Notes: a model not told the origin generated them from the letters alone. DNA of 64,000 nucleotides from Bacillota bacterium (GCA_023435745.1 JAEZMD010000016.1:62001-126000), one strand, 5' to 3'; positions 9,960 through 18,499 are shown, counted from the first letter of the stretch. Numbers and translations: made by a program.

Positions 9960-10730
9960 TTGAGAACCATTAGGAAAAGTACCGCATTGGTTGCAGGTAT
10001 TTTATTGTCATGCTTTTTGCTTGTCAATACAGCATTTGGCGCAAGCTATACAGTGCAGAAAAACGATTCATTGTATAAAATCGGTCAAATGTTCAACACC
10101 TCAGCCAATACCATTATGTCGGATAACAAGCTCTCCGGCAGCATGATCTATCCCGGGCAGCAATTATATGTCCGAGCGGATACCCACACAGTAAAAAGCG
10201 GAGATACGCTGATAAAGGTCTCTGAAAAATACCGGGTATCCTTAAGCTCACTGAGAAAAGCCAACAACAAATGGGATAATATGATCTATCCCGGGCAAAA
10301 GCTGAATATTCCATCAGGCACTGCCAATGCAACTGTCGATACAGGCAAGGCAGTTATACCTTATACGGAGGCCGAGCTTGATCTGTTGGCCAGACTGGTC
10401 AGGGCCGAGGCGGAAAGCGAGCCCTATTCCGCAAAGGTAGGTGTCGCCGCTGTTGTTGTAAACAGGGTTAAAAGCGATCTTTTTCCCGATACGATAACAT
10501 CCGTCATATATGAAGTGAGCAGTAACGGATATTATCAGTTCACCCCGGTTGAAAACGGCTGGATCAACAATCCTGCAACGCAGACTGACAGAAATGCCGC
10601 CCTTGAGGCTCTTCATGGCAGTGATCCAAGCAACGGCGCACTATTCTACTTTGATGACAGCGCCACAAACAAATGGCTCTGGTCAAAACCGCTCAAGGCA
10701 AGAATCGGGCGAATGGTCTATGTGTTATAG
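9960..10730 (+). CDS. Secreted LysM cell-wall hydrolase with SleB/CwlJ domain
   Basis: 256 residues from a TTG start with AAAAGGAGG seven bases upstream (9944-9952). Residues 1-28 are a signal peptide ending AFG-A. LysM repeats lie at about 29-71 and 76-118; both contain MIYPGQ and bind peptidoglycan. Residues 140-255 form a Hydrolase_2 (SleB/CwlJ) domain with the expected glutamate in RAEAESEP and the AAVVVNR core. In this family the domain is a lytic transglycosylase or amidase that cuts cortex or vegetative peptidoglycan. The c-di-AMP riboswitch in its leader ties expression to wall and turgor state. The stop codon abuts a heptanucleotide repeat array. It could serve in germination or in vegetative wall turnover; the riboswitch favours the latter. 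Confidence 0.9.
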   Translation: MRTIRKSTALVAGILLSCFLLVNTAFGASYTVQKNDSLYKIGQMFNTSANTIMSDNKLSGSMIYPGQQLYVRADTHTVKSGDTLIKVSEKYRVSLSSLRKANNKWDNMIYPGQKLNIPSGTANATVDTGKAVIPYTEAELDLLARLVRAEAESEPYSAKVGVAAVVVNRVKSDLFPDTITSVIYEVSSNGYYQFTPVENGWINNPATQTDRNAALEALHGSDPSNGALFYFDDSATNKWLWSKPLKARIGRMVYVL

Positions 10731-10807
10731 AGAACAGAGAACAGAGAACAGAGATCAGAGAACAGAGATCAGAGAACAGAGATCAGAGATCAGAGATCAG
10801 AGATCAG
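10731..10807 (+). repeat. Heptanucleotide tandem array, 11 copies
   Basis: Eleven exact 7-base units start on the base after the LysM stop codon. The order is AGAACAG x3, AGATCAG, AGAACAG, AGATCAG, AGAACAG, AGATCAG x4. Only the fourth base varies (A or T). The array sits in the 3' untranslated part of the message, between the stop codon and the terminator hairpin at 10849. Confidence 0.95.
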
Positions 10808-10848
10808 ATATAGGAGAACAACGGAATCAGAGGTAACAAATCAGAGAT

Positions 10849-10890
10849 GACGGTTTGGGATAGTATCTCAAATCGTCCCCTCTTTTTTTT
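10849..10890 (+). terminator. Rho-independent terminator of the LysM gene
   Basis: A 13-bp stem with two G-T pairs (10849-10861 with 10865-10877), a 3-base loop, then CCCTC and a run of eight T (10878-10890). It ends the plus transcript and slightly overlaps the 3' end of the converging YiiX-like gene. Confidence 0.85.
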
Positions 10891-11449
10891 ATCCGTTGAC
10901 TGCCAGCCGGTTGACAGAAAGGCTGCGTCCGAGGTCAGAGAGTCTGCCTTCATAGACAGGCACCAGTTCACTGATCTCATACATATCCTGAGGAGTCACA
11001 AGAGAAGGATCCTTTCCAAATTCATGGATATTACTAGTCTGCAGCATGGTTGCCACAAACTGCGTACAAAAGAACTTATTTTTTCTCTTCATCGGAATAT
11101 TCAGCATAACACCGACTAAACCTAGAATATTGTATCCGTATATCTTTCTGTTTTTAATAAACGTCTCTATTGACTTCTTCAGCGCATCATATTTGGCATC
11201 TTCAACATCCAGTCTGTAAATTGCGCACATCGTATTCCCAAAAGCCTTAAACAAGCCTGTATCCTTATGTTCAATCACAAATCCGCCAACGAGCGGAAAC
11301 CATGCTATTTTTCTGCCAAAGCTATAAAACTCATTTATTCCTGAATCAAGACAAATAGAGGCATGATTATATCTTGCCCTGGTATACAACCCAATACATT
11401 TTGAGAACCAGGTACCCGTAGCAGTCATCACTATATAAATGCTTTTCAT
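10889..11449 (-). CDS. YiiX/YaeF-type permuted papain-fold (NlpC/P60 superfamily) protein
   Basis: 186 residues. The arrangement of a histidine in YNHASICLD (His29) followed much later by a cysteine in NKFFCTQFVA (Cys128) is that of the circularly permuted NlpC/P60 group (YiiX/YaeF), where His comes before Cys. Members are thiol amidases or acyltransferases acting on peptides or lipids. There is no signal peptide or membrane helix. The gene is downstream of the ECF sigma gene on the same strand, but a terminator lies between them, so it probably has its own transcript. The target bond is unknown. Confidence 0.65.
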   Translation of the reverse strand: MKSIYIVMTATGTWFSKCIGLYTRARYNHASICLDSGINEFYSFGRKIAWFPLVGGFVIEHKDTGLFKAFGNTMCAIYRLDVEDAKYDALKKSIETFIKNRKIYGYNILGLVGVMLNIPMKRKNKFFCTQFVATMLQTSNIHEFGKDPSLVTPQDMYEISELVPVYEGRLSDLGRSLSVNRLAVNG

Positions 11450-11461
11450 TCGGCGTCCCCC

Positions 11462-11514
11462 ATAAAAAAAATAAATGGACAGTTACTTTTATATCCATAT
11501 TCAAGTACTGTCCA
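11462..11514 (-). terminator. Terminator downstream of the ECF sigma gene
   Basis: Arms TGGACAGTTACTT (11476-11488) and AAGTACTGTCCA (11503-11514) pair with one bulged base. On minus the stem is followed by a T-rich tract (11462-11475). It lies 37 bases after the sigma-factor stop. Confidence 0.8.
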
Positions 11515-11550
11515 CATCATTATATTTTACAGGTGCATGTCCGTCAAGTG

Positions 11551-12090
11551 TCATGCGACACCGATCAGGTTTTCCTTCAATGCGTTCCTTGCTCTGAATA
11601 TTCTGTTTTTGATAATGGACATTGGCTTTCCCAGAAAGTCTGCTATTTCCTTATAAGACATCCCTTTCTGGTGGTACATGACAATTGGCACCCTATAAAT
11701 CTCCGGCAGCTCATCTATGGCGTTTCTCAGCATTCTGGAGTGTTCCTTCCTCAGATAGTATTCTTCGGGTGAATTGTTACTGCCTGTAAAGCCTTCTATC
11801 TCATCAAGGGAGACCGAATTGATTCTTTTACGCCTAACATGGTCCAGGCAGATATTGGTCGCGACCTTGACGCTCCAGGTGGAAAATTTGTACCGGCTGT
11901 CATATTTGGCCAGCGATCTGTAAATTTTAATAAACGCATCCTGTGCCATGTCGTTAACCTCTTCATTGTCCTTTGAAAATTTCCAGGCAACAGAGTAAAT
12001 CAGCCTTTTATACCTTGATATCAAATCAGAAAAGGCATCTTTGTTGCCCTCCAGGCATTCCTTAACCAATTCATAATCTGTTCTTTCCAT
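11551..12090 (-). CDS. ECF-type RNA polymerase sigma factor
   Basis: 179 residues from an ATG with GGAGGG seven bases upstream. Region 2 (about 20-90) includes DMAQDAFIKIYRSL and the -10-recognition helix FSTWSVKVATN. Region 4 (about 115-175) ends in a helix-turn-helix, GMSYKEIADFLGKP, followed by RIFRARNALKE. There is no region 3, which makes it a group 4 (extracytoplasmic function) sigma factor. These redirect polymerase to stress or envelope regulons and are normally held by an anti-sigma factor. None is encoded next to it: the neighbours are a lone receiver domain upstream and, after a terminator, a YiiX-like protein. Control by the adjacent receiver is possible but only inferred. Confidence 0.9.
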   Translation of the reverse strand: MERTDYELVKECLEGNKDAFSDLISRYKRLIYSVAWKFSKDNEEVNDMAQDAFIKIYRSLAKYDSRYKFSTWSVKVATNICLDHVRRKRINSVSLDEIEGFTGSNNSPEEYYLRKEHSRMLRNAIDELPEIYRVPIVMYHQKGMSYKEIADFLGKPMSIIKNRIFRARNALKENLIGVA

Positions 12091-12242
12091 CTAAATTCCC
12101 TCCGGCTAGTCATTCGCGAAGTCCGTTGTTAATATTCGGAGCTTCGGATGTTTTTCATTTCAGTATTAATATTAAAGTTTTGTCTGATTGTACACATCAG
12201 TCTAAAGGATGGATTTTAGCCGGGTCAGCTGCTCAGTATCCA

Positions 12243-12264
12243 TACCTGACCAGTCGGCCAGGTT
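12243..12264. repeat. Inverted repeat copy A, touching the receiver gene stop
   Basis: ACCTGACC, four bases, GGCCAGGT. One mismatch separates the arms. It directly abuts the stop codon of the receiver gene. There is no T-run on either side, so it is a poor intrinsic terminator. It is nearly the same sequence as the repeat at 12717. Confidence 0.7.
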
Positions 12265-12617
12265 CAGCGTTTTGTTCCATAAATAGCCTTAAGCAGCTCC
12301 TCCGCTGTTTCCCCTTTGCTGACAAAAGCGTCCACTCCTGCTTTCAACGCTTTGTCCGACGCCTCGGGGCGTCCGCTGAGCGCAATAATTCTGACTCCCG
12401 GATCCAACTGCCGCAGGATCGGAACCACTTGCGCCATAACCTTGTTGGAGAATTCCCAATCCAGCAAAATCAGATCCGGCTGCATGCATTCTGTCTTTAA
12501 CAGCATCTCACTGATTCCCTCAGCCTCATAAAACAGACAAATATGCTTCTCCTGTTCAAGCAGCACCTTCAAGGCAGACCGTACATTGGCCTGATCATCG
12601 GCTATCAGCACTCTCAT
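12264..12617 (-). CDS. Stand-alone CheY-like response-regulator receiver domain
   Basis: 117 residues containing only a receiver fold. The acidic pair (DD in LIADDQ), the phospho-acceptor aspartate in LILLDWEF (Asp53 from this start), the switch Ser in IIALSGRP, and the conserved Lys in FVSKGE are all present, so it should be phosphorylatable. I chose ATG 12617 because GGGGTG sits six bases upstream; the longer frame starts at GTG 12626. No output domain and no adjacent kinase. It may act by protein contact, for example on the ECF sigma downstream, or as a phosphate relay. Near-identical inverted repeats flank the gene. Confidence 0.85.
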   Translation of the reverse strand: MRVLIADDQANVRSALKVLLEQEKHICLFYEAEGISEMLLKTECMQPDLILLDWEFSNKVMAQVVPILRQLDPGVRIIALSGRPEASDKALKAGVDAFVSKGETAEELLKAIYGTKR

Positions 12618-12716
12618 TGCAATCACCCCATTTAAACTAATACACCTTTTAGTATTTCACTTCTTCCATTGTAATAAAAAATCGGCCGACACGCTTCAAT
12701 CATATGGAGGGATTCT

Positions 12717-12738
12717 ACCCTGGCCGGATGGCCAGGTA
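12717..12738. repeat. Inverted repeat copy B between receiver gene and uxaE
   Basis: CCTGGCC, GGAT, GGCCAGG, with the flanking bases extending the symmetry to TACCTGGCC/GGCCAGGTA. It lies between the divergent starts of the receiver gene and uxaE and matches copy A at 12243 in all but one arm base. The position suits a regulator-binding site for either gene. Confidence 0.7.
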
Positions 12739-12856
12739 CACAAATAGAACACAGCAATTCTTGCATATATTCAAGCAATTAAAGCAGATTTACTTGCACT
12801 TTGTCAATATATAATAAAGATAATTAATAAATATTGGTTGCTCGGAGGATGAGATT

Positions 12857-14410
12857 ATGACCGGATGGCAAAGGCTCCTCGACAAATGCGGCAATTGCGA
12901 TGCTGAAGAAATAAAAAAACTGGCTTCCGTCAGTTTTGAATCTTACGAGGTCTACCCGGATTCTATCCATGGCTTGGAAGGCGCGCTGTACTTTATAGCA
13001 AGACATGAGGGCAGGAAGGTTCTGGTCGTTGTCGGAGACAGTCCCGATGCCGGTCGCTTTATCGGCTATGAAGCGGGGCTTGGCTCAGCTAAAGCAAGCT
13101 TCAATTCAGGCAGAGCGAAGGTATGTCCTCTTGATGTGGCAAACTGCAGGATCCTCTTTGAAGTCTTTCCCTTTACAAAGCCACAAACGCAAAACGGGCG
13201 CCCATTGACAATAGGACTGGGAGACAGGCTTGGGCTGGCAGCTGCCGGTCATTTGCACGCACTTAAAAATTGTGATGTCTTTCCCGTGCTGGCACAGCAG
13301 TCCATCCGTGAGCTCAAGCTCACAGGAAGGAGCTATGAAGAGGTTCTGGCTGCCGCTGCCTGGGGAGTTTTCCAGGAAGGCTATACCCGCGGCTATGGCG
13401 CTGACGGGGATCATCTCAAGACGCGCGAGGAGATTAAATACGCTTTGAACTGCGGATATACACGAATCACACTTGATTGCTCCGATCATATACAGAATAA
13501 TGTACTGTCATTATCCGAAGCTGAGATAGACAGGAATTATCAGGCTTTACCGCAAAGTGACCGTAACCATTATGAAACCGGATATTTGCACCGGGCTATT
13601 CCGGTAAAGGATGATCTCTGCCTGCAGTATGAGCCGTCATCCTTCAAAAAGACAGTGCTTTTGTATCACAAGGCGATCAGATACATGATCGATATTTACC
13701 GTGAACTGATCGAACCTGAAAAGAATAAGCCGGATTTCGAGATCTCTATTGATGAAACGCTGGCAGAAACATCCCCTGAGGATCATTTTTTTGTCGCAAC
13801 GGAGCTTCTGGATGCTCGCGTCGTATTTGACAGCCTGGCGCCGAGATTCTGCGGAAAATTTGAAAAAGGGATCGATTACATCGGCACACTTCCGGGCTTT
13901 AAAAAGGATCTCGACGCTCATTTGAAGATAGCTCAAAGGCTTGGATACCGGTTGAGCTTTCATTCGGGCAGCGACAAATTCTCCATTTTCCCCTTGATCG
14001 GTGAAAAGGCGGATGGCGTATACCATCTCAAAACCGCAGGCACACACTGGCTGGAAGCTCTTCGCGTCGTTGCGTGCCACGCTCCCGCCCTCTATAGAAG
14101 GATCCACCATTATGCAATGGAGCATCTTCAGGAAGCCCGGAGTTATTACTCCATCAGCGCCGACACCACCAGGATACCGGATGTTGACCTGATACCGGAC
14201 GCACAATTGCCGGATTTTCTCGATAAAGATCCCTCGAGGCAGGTCCTGCATATCACCTATGGTCTAGTCCTCATGGCAAAAAACAACGACGGCGCCTCTG
14301 TTTTCAGGGATGAGCTCTATCAGTTTCTTTATCAATATGAAGCACAGTATGACGCCGCGTTAACCAGGCACCTCAAACGGCACCTGGATGCACTGAATAT
14401 TAAGTCTTAA
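12857..14410 (+). CDS. uxaE: D-tagaturonate 3-epimerase, UxaE family
   Basis: 517 residues, the usual size for the tagaturonate epimerase family, from ATG with GGAGG eight bases upstream. Features I associate with the family include the GLGDRLGLAAAGHL stretch near residue 120 and a barrel-like core with QEGYTRGYGADGDHLKT near 175, which offers Asp and His metal ligands. UxaE interconverts D-tagaturonate and D-fructuronate. This lets galacturonate degradation join the glucuronate branch without tagaturonate reductase. The gene is followed 15 bases later by uxaC, which supplies its substrate, so the two steps are sequential in one operon. A TATAAT box at 12810-12815 is the likely -10, although no strong -35 is visible. 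The inverted repeat at 12717 may be an operator. Confidence 0.88.
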   Translation: MTGWQRLLDKCGNCDAEEIKKLASVSFESYEVYPDSIHGLEGALYFIARHEGRKVLVVVGDSPDAGRFIGYEAGLGSAKASFNSGRAKVCPLDVANCRILFEVFPFTKPQTQNGRPLTIGLGDRLGLAAAGHLHALKNCDVFPVLAQQSIRELKLTGRSYEEVLAAAAWGVFQEGYTRGYGADGDHLKTREEIKYALNCGYTRITLDCSDHIQNNVLSLSEAEIDRNYQALPQSDRNHYETGYLHRAIPVKDDLCLQYEPSSFKKTVLLYHKAIRYMIDIYRELIEPEKNKPDFEISIDETLAETSPEDHFFVATELLDARVVFDSLAPRFCGKFEKGIDYIGTLPGFKKDLDAHLKIAQRLGYRLSFHSGSDKFSIFPLIGEKADGVYHLKTAGTHWLEALRVVACHAPALYRRIHHYAMEHLQEARSYYSISADTTRIPDVDLIPDAQLPDFLDKDPSRQVLHITYGLVLMAKNNDGASVFRDELYQFLYQYEAQYDAALTRHLKRHLDALNIKS

Positions 14411-14425
14411 TGGAGGCGCAGATTA

Positions 14426-15838
14426 ATGAAAAAATTTATGGATCACGATTTTCTGCTGGAGAATAAAACGGCATCCGAACTCTATCATCAGTATGCCGAA
14501 AACATGCCTATCCTGGACTACCACTGTCACCTGAACCCTGCGGAGATCGCACAGGACAAACAATATCGCAACATTACCGAGCTCTGGCTTGGAGGCGATC
14601 ATTATAAATGGCGCGCCATGCGGATTAACGGAGTGGATGAGCGATATATTACGGGAGACGGCGATGATCATGAAAAATTCCTGAAGTGGGCTGATACGAT
14701 CTCCCATTGTATCGGCAATCCCCTGTATCATTGGACTCACCTTGAACTGAAACGCTATTTTGGCATTGATGAATTGCTCGGTCCGCAAACAGCGGAAAAA
14801 ATATGGGATGACTGCAACGCCCTGCTAAAAACAAAGGATTTTACAGCAAGAAACCTCATCAGGCGTTCCAATGTGAAGATGCTTTGCACTACAGACGATC
14901 CTGTCGATGATCTTTCCTTCCACTCTGCCCTGCTTAAGGATGATACCTTTGATGTCAAAGTGCTTCCTGCCTTCAGGCCGGATAAAGCCATTAATATTGA
15001 CAAATCAGGATTTGCAGAATACATTACAAAACTAGCTGCAGTCTCCGGCGTTGAAATCAAGGGAATCGAAGATGTACAAGCAGCTCTGCTCAAGAGGATT
15101 GAATTTTTCCATACCGCGGGATGCCGTATATCGGATCATGCACTGGATCCGATCGTCTATCAGGACGTAAAAAATAACGGCGGTAAGGACATCCTGCAAA
15201 CAGCCTTTGCAAAGGGTTTATCAGGCGAACCGATGACCGGGGAGGAAATCGGTTTATACAAAACAGAGATTCTGCTATTCCTTGGTAGACAGTATGCCCG
15301 CCTCGGGTGGGTCATGCAGCTTCACATGGATGTAATGAGGAACAATAATACGCGAATGATGCGTAAGTTGGGTCCCGATACAGGCTTCGACTCTATCGGA
15401 AGCTGGAACACCGCCTCTGCCCTTTCCCGCTTCCTGGATTCACTGGATGAAACCGATGAGCTCCCCAAAACTATCCTGTACAGCCTGAATCCATCCAACA
15501 ACGAGGTCCTGGGAACGATCATCGGCTGTTTTCAGGGAGGAGGTATCCCGGGCAAAATGCAGCTGGGCTCGGCATGGTGGTTCAACGATCAGAAGGACGG
15601 CATGGAAAAACAGCTGATTGCGTTGGCAAATTTAGGCCTTCTCAGTCGCTTCGTCGGTATGCTGACTGATTCTAGAAGCTTTCTTTCGTACACACGTCAT
15701 GAATATTTCCGCAGAATCCTGTGCAACCTGCTGGGAAAATGGGCGCAAAACGGTGAGGCCCCAAAGGATATGGACCTTTTGGGGAAAATGGTGCAAAATA
15801 TTTGTTATGATAACGCCTGTAACTATTTTGGGCTATAA
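14426..15838 (+). CDS. uxaC: Uronate isomerase (glucuronate/galacturonate isomerase)
   Basis: 470 residues, full length. The amidohydrolase metal motif HxH appears in LDYHCHLNP near residue 34. Family blocks such as TELWLGGDHYKWRAMR and LCTTDDPVDDL follow, with GSWWFNDQKDG-type sequence near 390 (here GSAWWFNDQ). UxaC converts D-galacturonate to D-tagaturonate and D-glucuronate to D-fructuronate in the cytoplasm. It lies between uxaE and two pectin glycosidase genes, so galacturonate released from pectin is the probable substrate. The start ATG has TGGAGG nine bases upstream. Confidence 0.95.
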   Translation: MKKFMDHDFLLENKTASELYHQYAENMPILDYHCHLNPAEIAQDKQYRNITELWLGGDHYKWRAMRINGVDERYITGDGDDHEKFLKWADTISHCIGNPLYHWTHLELKRYFGIDELLGPQTAEKIWDDCNALLKTKDFTARNLIRRSNVKMLCTTDDPVDDLSFHSALLKDDTFDVKVLPAFRPDKAINIDKSGFAEYITKLAAVSGVEIKGIEDVQAALLKRIEFFHTAGCRISDHALDPIVYQDVKNNGGKDILQTAFAKGLSGEPMTGEEIGLYKTEILLFLGRQYARLGWVMQLHMDVMRNNNTRMMRKLGPDTGFDSIGSWNTASALSRFLDSLDETDELPKTILYSLNPSNNEVLGTIIGCFQGGGIPGKMQLGSAWWFNDQKDGMEKQLIALANLGLLSRFVGMLTDSRSFLSYTRHEYFRRILCNLLGKWAQNGEAPKDMDLLGKMVQNICYDNACNYFGL

Positions 15839-15928
15839 TCGTTATAGGTATTATTACTCTTGGTTATATTCTCTACCGGTTATCAGTGTTATAGGCAATT
15901 ATCTCCTGCAGCATATAAGGGGGGCCAT

Positions 15929-17050
15929 ATGAATAAAGACAGTGCATCTGTCAGCCTTGAAAACATTGTCGGATCGGTCATGGAAAGGCACTCAAAGTAC
16001 ATGGATAAGTGGTGCTATGAGTTCGGGCTGATACTCAAATCCATCGAAGCAGTGTACCGAATGAATAATGACTCCCGCTATTTCCAATACATTCAACAGC
16101 AAGTAGACAGGTTCATCAGCGAAGACGGAACGATACTGGGTTATGATTGCCGGGAGTTCAACCTGGATCATATCAACCCCGGAAAAATGCTGCTGTTTCT
16201 TTATCAGGAAACCTCTGAGGAAAAATACAAAACAGCCGCGCACAGCCTTCGCAGGCAGCTTGCCGATCAACCCAGGAACCTGCGGGGCGGCTTTTGGCAT
16301 AAGGGAATCTATCCCCATCAGATGTGGCTGGACGGCCTTTATATGAGTTCCCCTTTTCTTGCACAATATGCCCGGATGTTTCAGGAACCTTCGGCAATTG
16401 ATGATGTGGAGAACCAGATTGCCTTGCTGTCAAAGCATACTCGCGATCATGCCACAAGATTACTGTATCATGCCTGGGATGAAAGCAGAGGAATGAAATG
16501 GTCTGACGATACAACAGGCTGCTCCCCGCATTTCTGGGGAAGAGCAATGGGCTGGTATGTCATGGCGCTGGTGGATATACTGGATTATTTCCCTGACGAT
16601 GATCCAAAAAGACCCGTTATCATTGGTCATTTCGCAGATGCGCTCAAGGCTCTTCTCAAGGTACAGGACCCTGTTTCGGGCGTCTGGTATCAGATCCTGG
16701 ACAAGAGTCACGAAAAAGGCAATTATCTGGAGTCCTCTGCGTCCTGCATGATAACATATGCTCTCCTCAAAGCAATCAGGCTTGGCTACCTTGATGCTTC
16801 CATGGCAGTTGCGGCATCAAAGGCTTATAACGGCATTCTGGAGCAATTTGTCGAGGTGGATGGGGAGAATCTGGTCAACCTGAAAAACGTATGCAGTGTG
16901 GCCGGTCTGGGAGGCAATCCTTTCCGTGATGGTTCTTTAGCTTACTATTTCAGCGAGCCTGTCGTTTCAAATGATTATAAAGGATACGGCCCATTCATAC
17001 TGGCCAGTGTGGAATATATCAGAAGGAATGAGCGGCTTACACCCTCATGA
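15929..17050 (+). CDS. Unsaturated rhamnogalacturonyl/glucuronyl hydrolase, GH105 (YteR-like)
   Basis: 374 residues from ATG 15929 with AAGGGGGG upstream; the in-frame extension to 15860 is unlikely. Motifs of the GH105 alpha/alpha barrel are visible: HQMWLDGLYM near residue 133, whose Asp is the expected catalytic acid/base, and FWGRAMGWY near 205. There is no signal peptide, so it acts on imported oligosaccharides. GH105 enzymes remove the 4,5-unsaturated galacturonate left at the non-reducing end by pectate or rhamnogalacturonan lyases, by hydrating the double bond. It overlaps the GH28 start by four bases (ATGA), which indicates translational coupling. Confidence 0.9.
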   Translation: MNKDSASVSLENIVGSVMERHSKYMDKWCYEFGLILKSIEAVYRMNNDSRYFQYIQQQVDRFISEDGTILGYDCREFNLDHINPGKMLLFLYQETSEEKYKTAAHSLRRQLADQPRNLRGGFWHKGIYPHQMWLDGLYMSSPFLAQYARMFQEPSAIDDVENQIALLSKHTRDHATRLLYHAWDESRGMKWSDDTTGCSPHFWGRAMGWYVMALVDILDYFPDDDPKRPVIIGHFADALKALLKVQDPVSGVWYQILDKSHEKGNYLESSASCMITYALLKAIRLGYLDASMAVAASKAYNGILEQFVEVDGENLVNLKNVCSVAGLGGNPFRDGSLAYYFSEPVVSNDYKGYGPFILASVEYIRRNERLTPS

Positions 17051-18429
17051 TGGAAGCTATGAATTTTGACATTACGGCCTTTGGAGCCAACCCTGCCGGC
17101 AATAGTCTGTGCACAAACGCTGTCAACGCAGCCATAGAAGCCTGCGTTGCTGCTGGTGGCGGTACAGTCCTTATTCCCTCCGGAAAATTTCTTACTGGAC
17201 CAATCGAGCTTAAAAGTAATATCCAACTTCGTTTGGATGCCGGCGCACGTCTGGTCTTCAATGATGACCCAGGCCTTTACCCCATTGTGGAAAGCCGTTG
17301 GGAGGGTGCGGAAGTTCCTGTTTTCATGCCCATGATCTACGGTAGAGGTGTCCGCAATGTCTCTGTCATTGGGCTGGATACTCTGGAAGGGCGAGGGGCT
17401 CCGAAAGCGCAGGGCACTCTAAATGACCGAGGCATTGCGAACGAACAGGGGGCTCGTGATCGCCGGGGCACTTTGGACGGGCAGTATGCTACAGTCGGAC
17501 AGGGCACTCTGGACGGGCAGGGATCCGCCTGGTGGAAGGCCTTCAGGAATAAACAGCTGCCTTATCCGAGACCCCGACTCATCAGTTTCGAGGATTGTGA
17601 TAACGTCAGTATAGAAAATATAGCGTGTGTCAATTCACCGTCCTGGACTATTCATCCGATCCGCTGCAGCAATGTCGCCATCCGCGGCCTGCACATCAAA
17701 AACCCCTCGGATTCTCCAAATACGGACGGTATCAATCCCGATTCCTGCAGCAACGTCCATATCTCAGGCTGCCATATTGACGTCGGCGATGACTGCATTA
17801 CGCTTAAATCAGGCACTGAAAAAAGCGCATACCGCATTGCCTGCGAAAACATCGTAATTACCGGCTGTACGCTGGCGCATGGCCACGGAGGGGTAGTCAT
17901 CGGCAGTGAGATGAGCGGCGGAGTCAGGAATGTTTCCATCACCGATTGTATATTTGACGGAACAGACCGCGGTATCAGAATGAAAACAAGAAGAGGCAGG
18001 GGCGGCATAGTCGAAGATATCCGAATATCCAACTGTGTCATGGAGGATGTACTATGCCCTATTGTAATGCATCAGTTCTACTTTTGCGGGGAGGGCGGAA
18101 AGGAAATCCGGGTCTGGGATAAAAACCCCCATCCCGTAGAATTGGACACCCCTGCTTTCCATAGGATTCACTTTTATCATATTACAGCCAGAAACGCAAG
18201 CATAGCTGCGGCATTCCTCTATGGTCTCCCCGAGATGCCCATATCGGATGTCAGCTTCAATACCGTTAACATCAGCATGAAGGCGGACGCACAGGCCGGT
18301 ATTCCGGCTATGATGGATGGCATCGAACCTGTTGCCAGGCGTGGTTTCATCTGCCGCAACACAAAAAACCTCTCGTTTACAGATGTTGCTGTAACAGGCT
18401 ACGAAGGCCTTGAGTTTAATGTCAAATAA
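17047..18429 (+). CDS. Polygalacturonase-type glycosidase, GH28, with repeat insertion
   Basis: 460 residues, no signal peptide, so probably cytoplasmic exo-acting on oligogalacturonides. GH28 catalytic elements are present: NTDGIN near 230, GDDCITLKSG near 258, GHGGVVIGSE near 280 and RGIRMKT near 313, replacing the usual RIK. The start overlaps the GH105 stop. Residues about 115-152 are an odd Gly/Gln/Asp-rich insertion in which the family block GTLDGQG is partly repeated (QGTLNDRG, RRGTLDGQ, QGTLDGQG) before AWW. It probably arose by in-frame duplication and lies in a surface turn of the beta-helix. No terminator follows directly; a repeat-rich spacer begins 120 bases downstream. Confidence 0.9.
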   Translation: MMEAMNFDITAFGANPAGNSLCTNAVNAAIEACVAAGGGTVLIPSGKFLTGPIELKSNIQLRLDAGARLVFNDDPGLYPIVESRWEGAEVPVFMPMIYGRGVRNVSVIGLDTLEGRGAPKAQGTLNDRGIANEQGARDRRGTLDGQYATVGQGTLDGQGSAWWKAFRNKQLPYPRPRLISFEDCDNVSIENIACVNSPSWTIHPIRCSNVAIRGLHIKNPSDSPNTDGINPDSCSNVHISGCHIDVGDDCITLKSGTEKSAYRIACENIVITGCTLAHGHGGVVIGSEMSGGVRNVSITDCIFDGTDRGIRMKTRRGRGGIVEDIRISNCVMEDVLCPIVMHQFYFCGEGGKEIRVWDKNPHPVELDTPAFHRIHFYHITARNASIAAAFLYGLPEMPISDVSFNTVNISMKADAQAGIPAMMDGIEPVARRGFICRNTKNLSFTDVAVTGYEGLEFNVK

Positions 18430-18499
18430 AGGCAAACGTATAAACAAATAAATGTGCAAAAAATGCGAAAGTGTTCAATGCTTGTAATTTATACAGAAA

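Noticed and set aside
10731..10807. CRISPR or transposon end
   Set aside because: Units are only 7 bases, without spacers or target-site duplication.
10549..10836. 95-codon plus frame ending in repeated Arg/Glu/Gln
   Set aside because: It is an out-of-frame reading of the LysM gene plus the heptamer array and has no start signal.
13637..14251. 204-codon minus frame
   Set aside because: Antisense shadow of uxaE with no family features.
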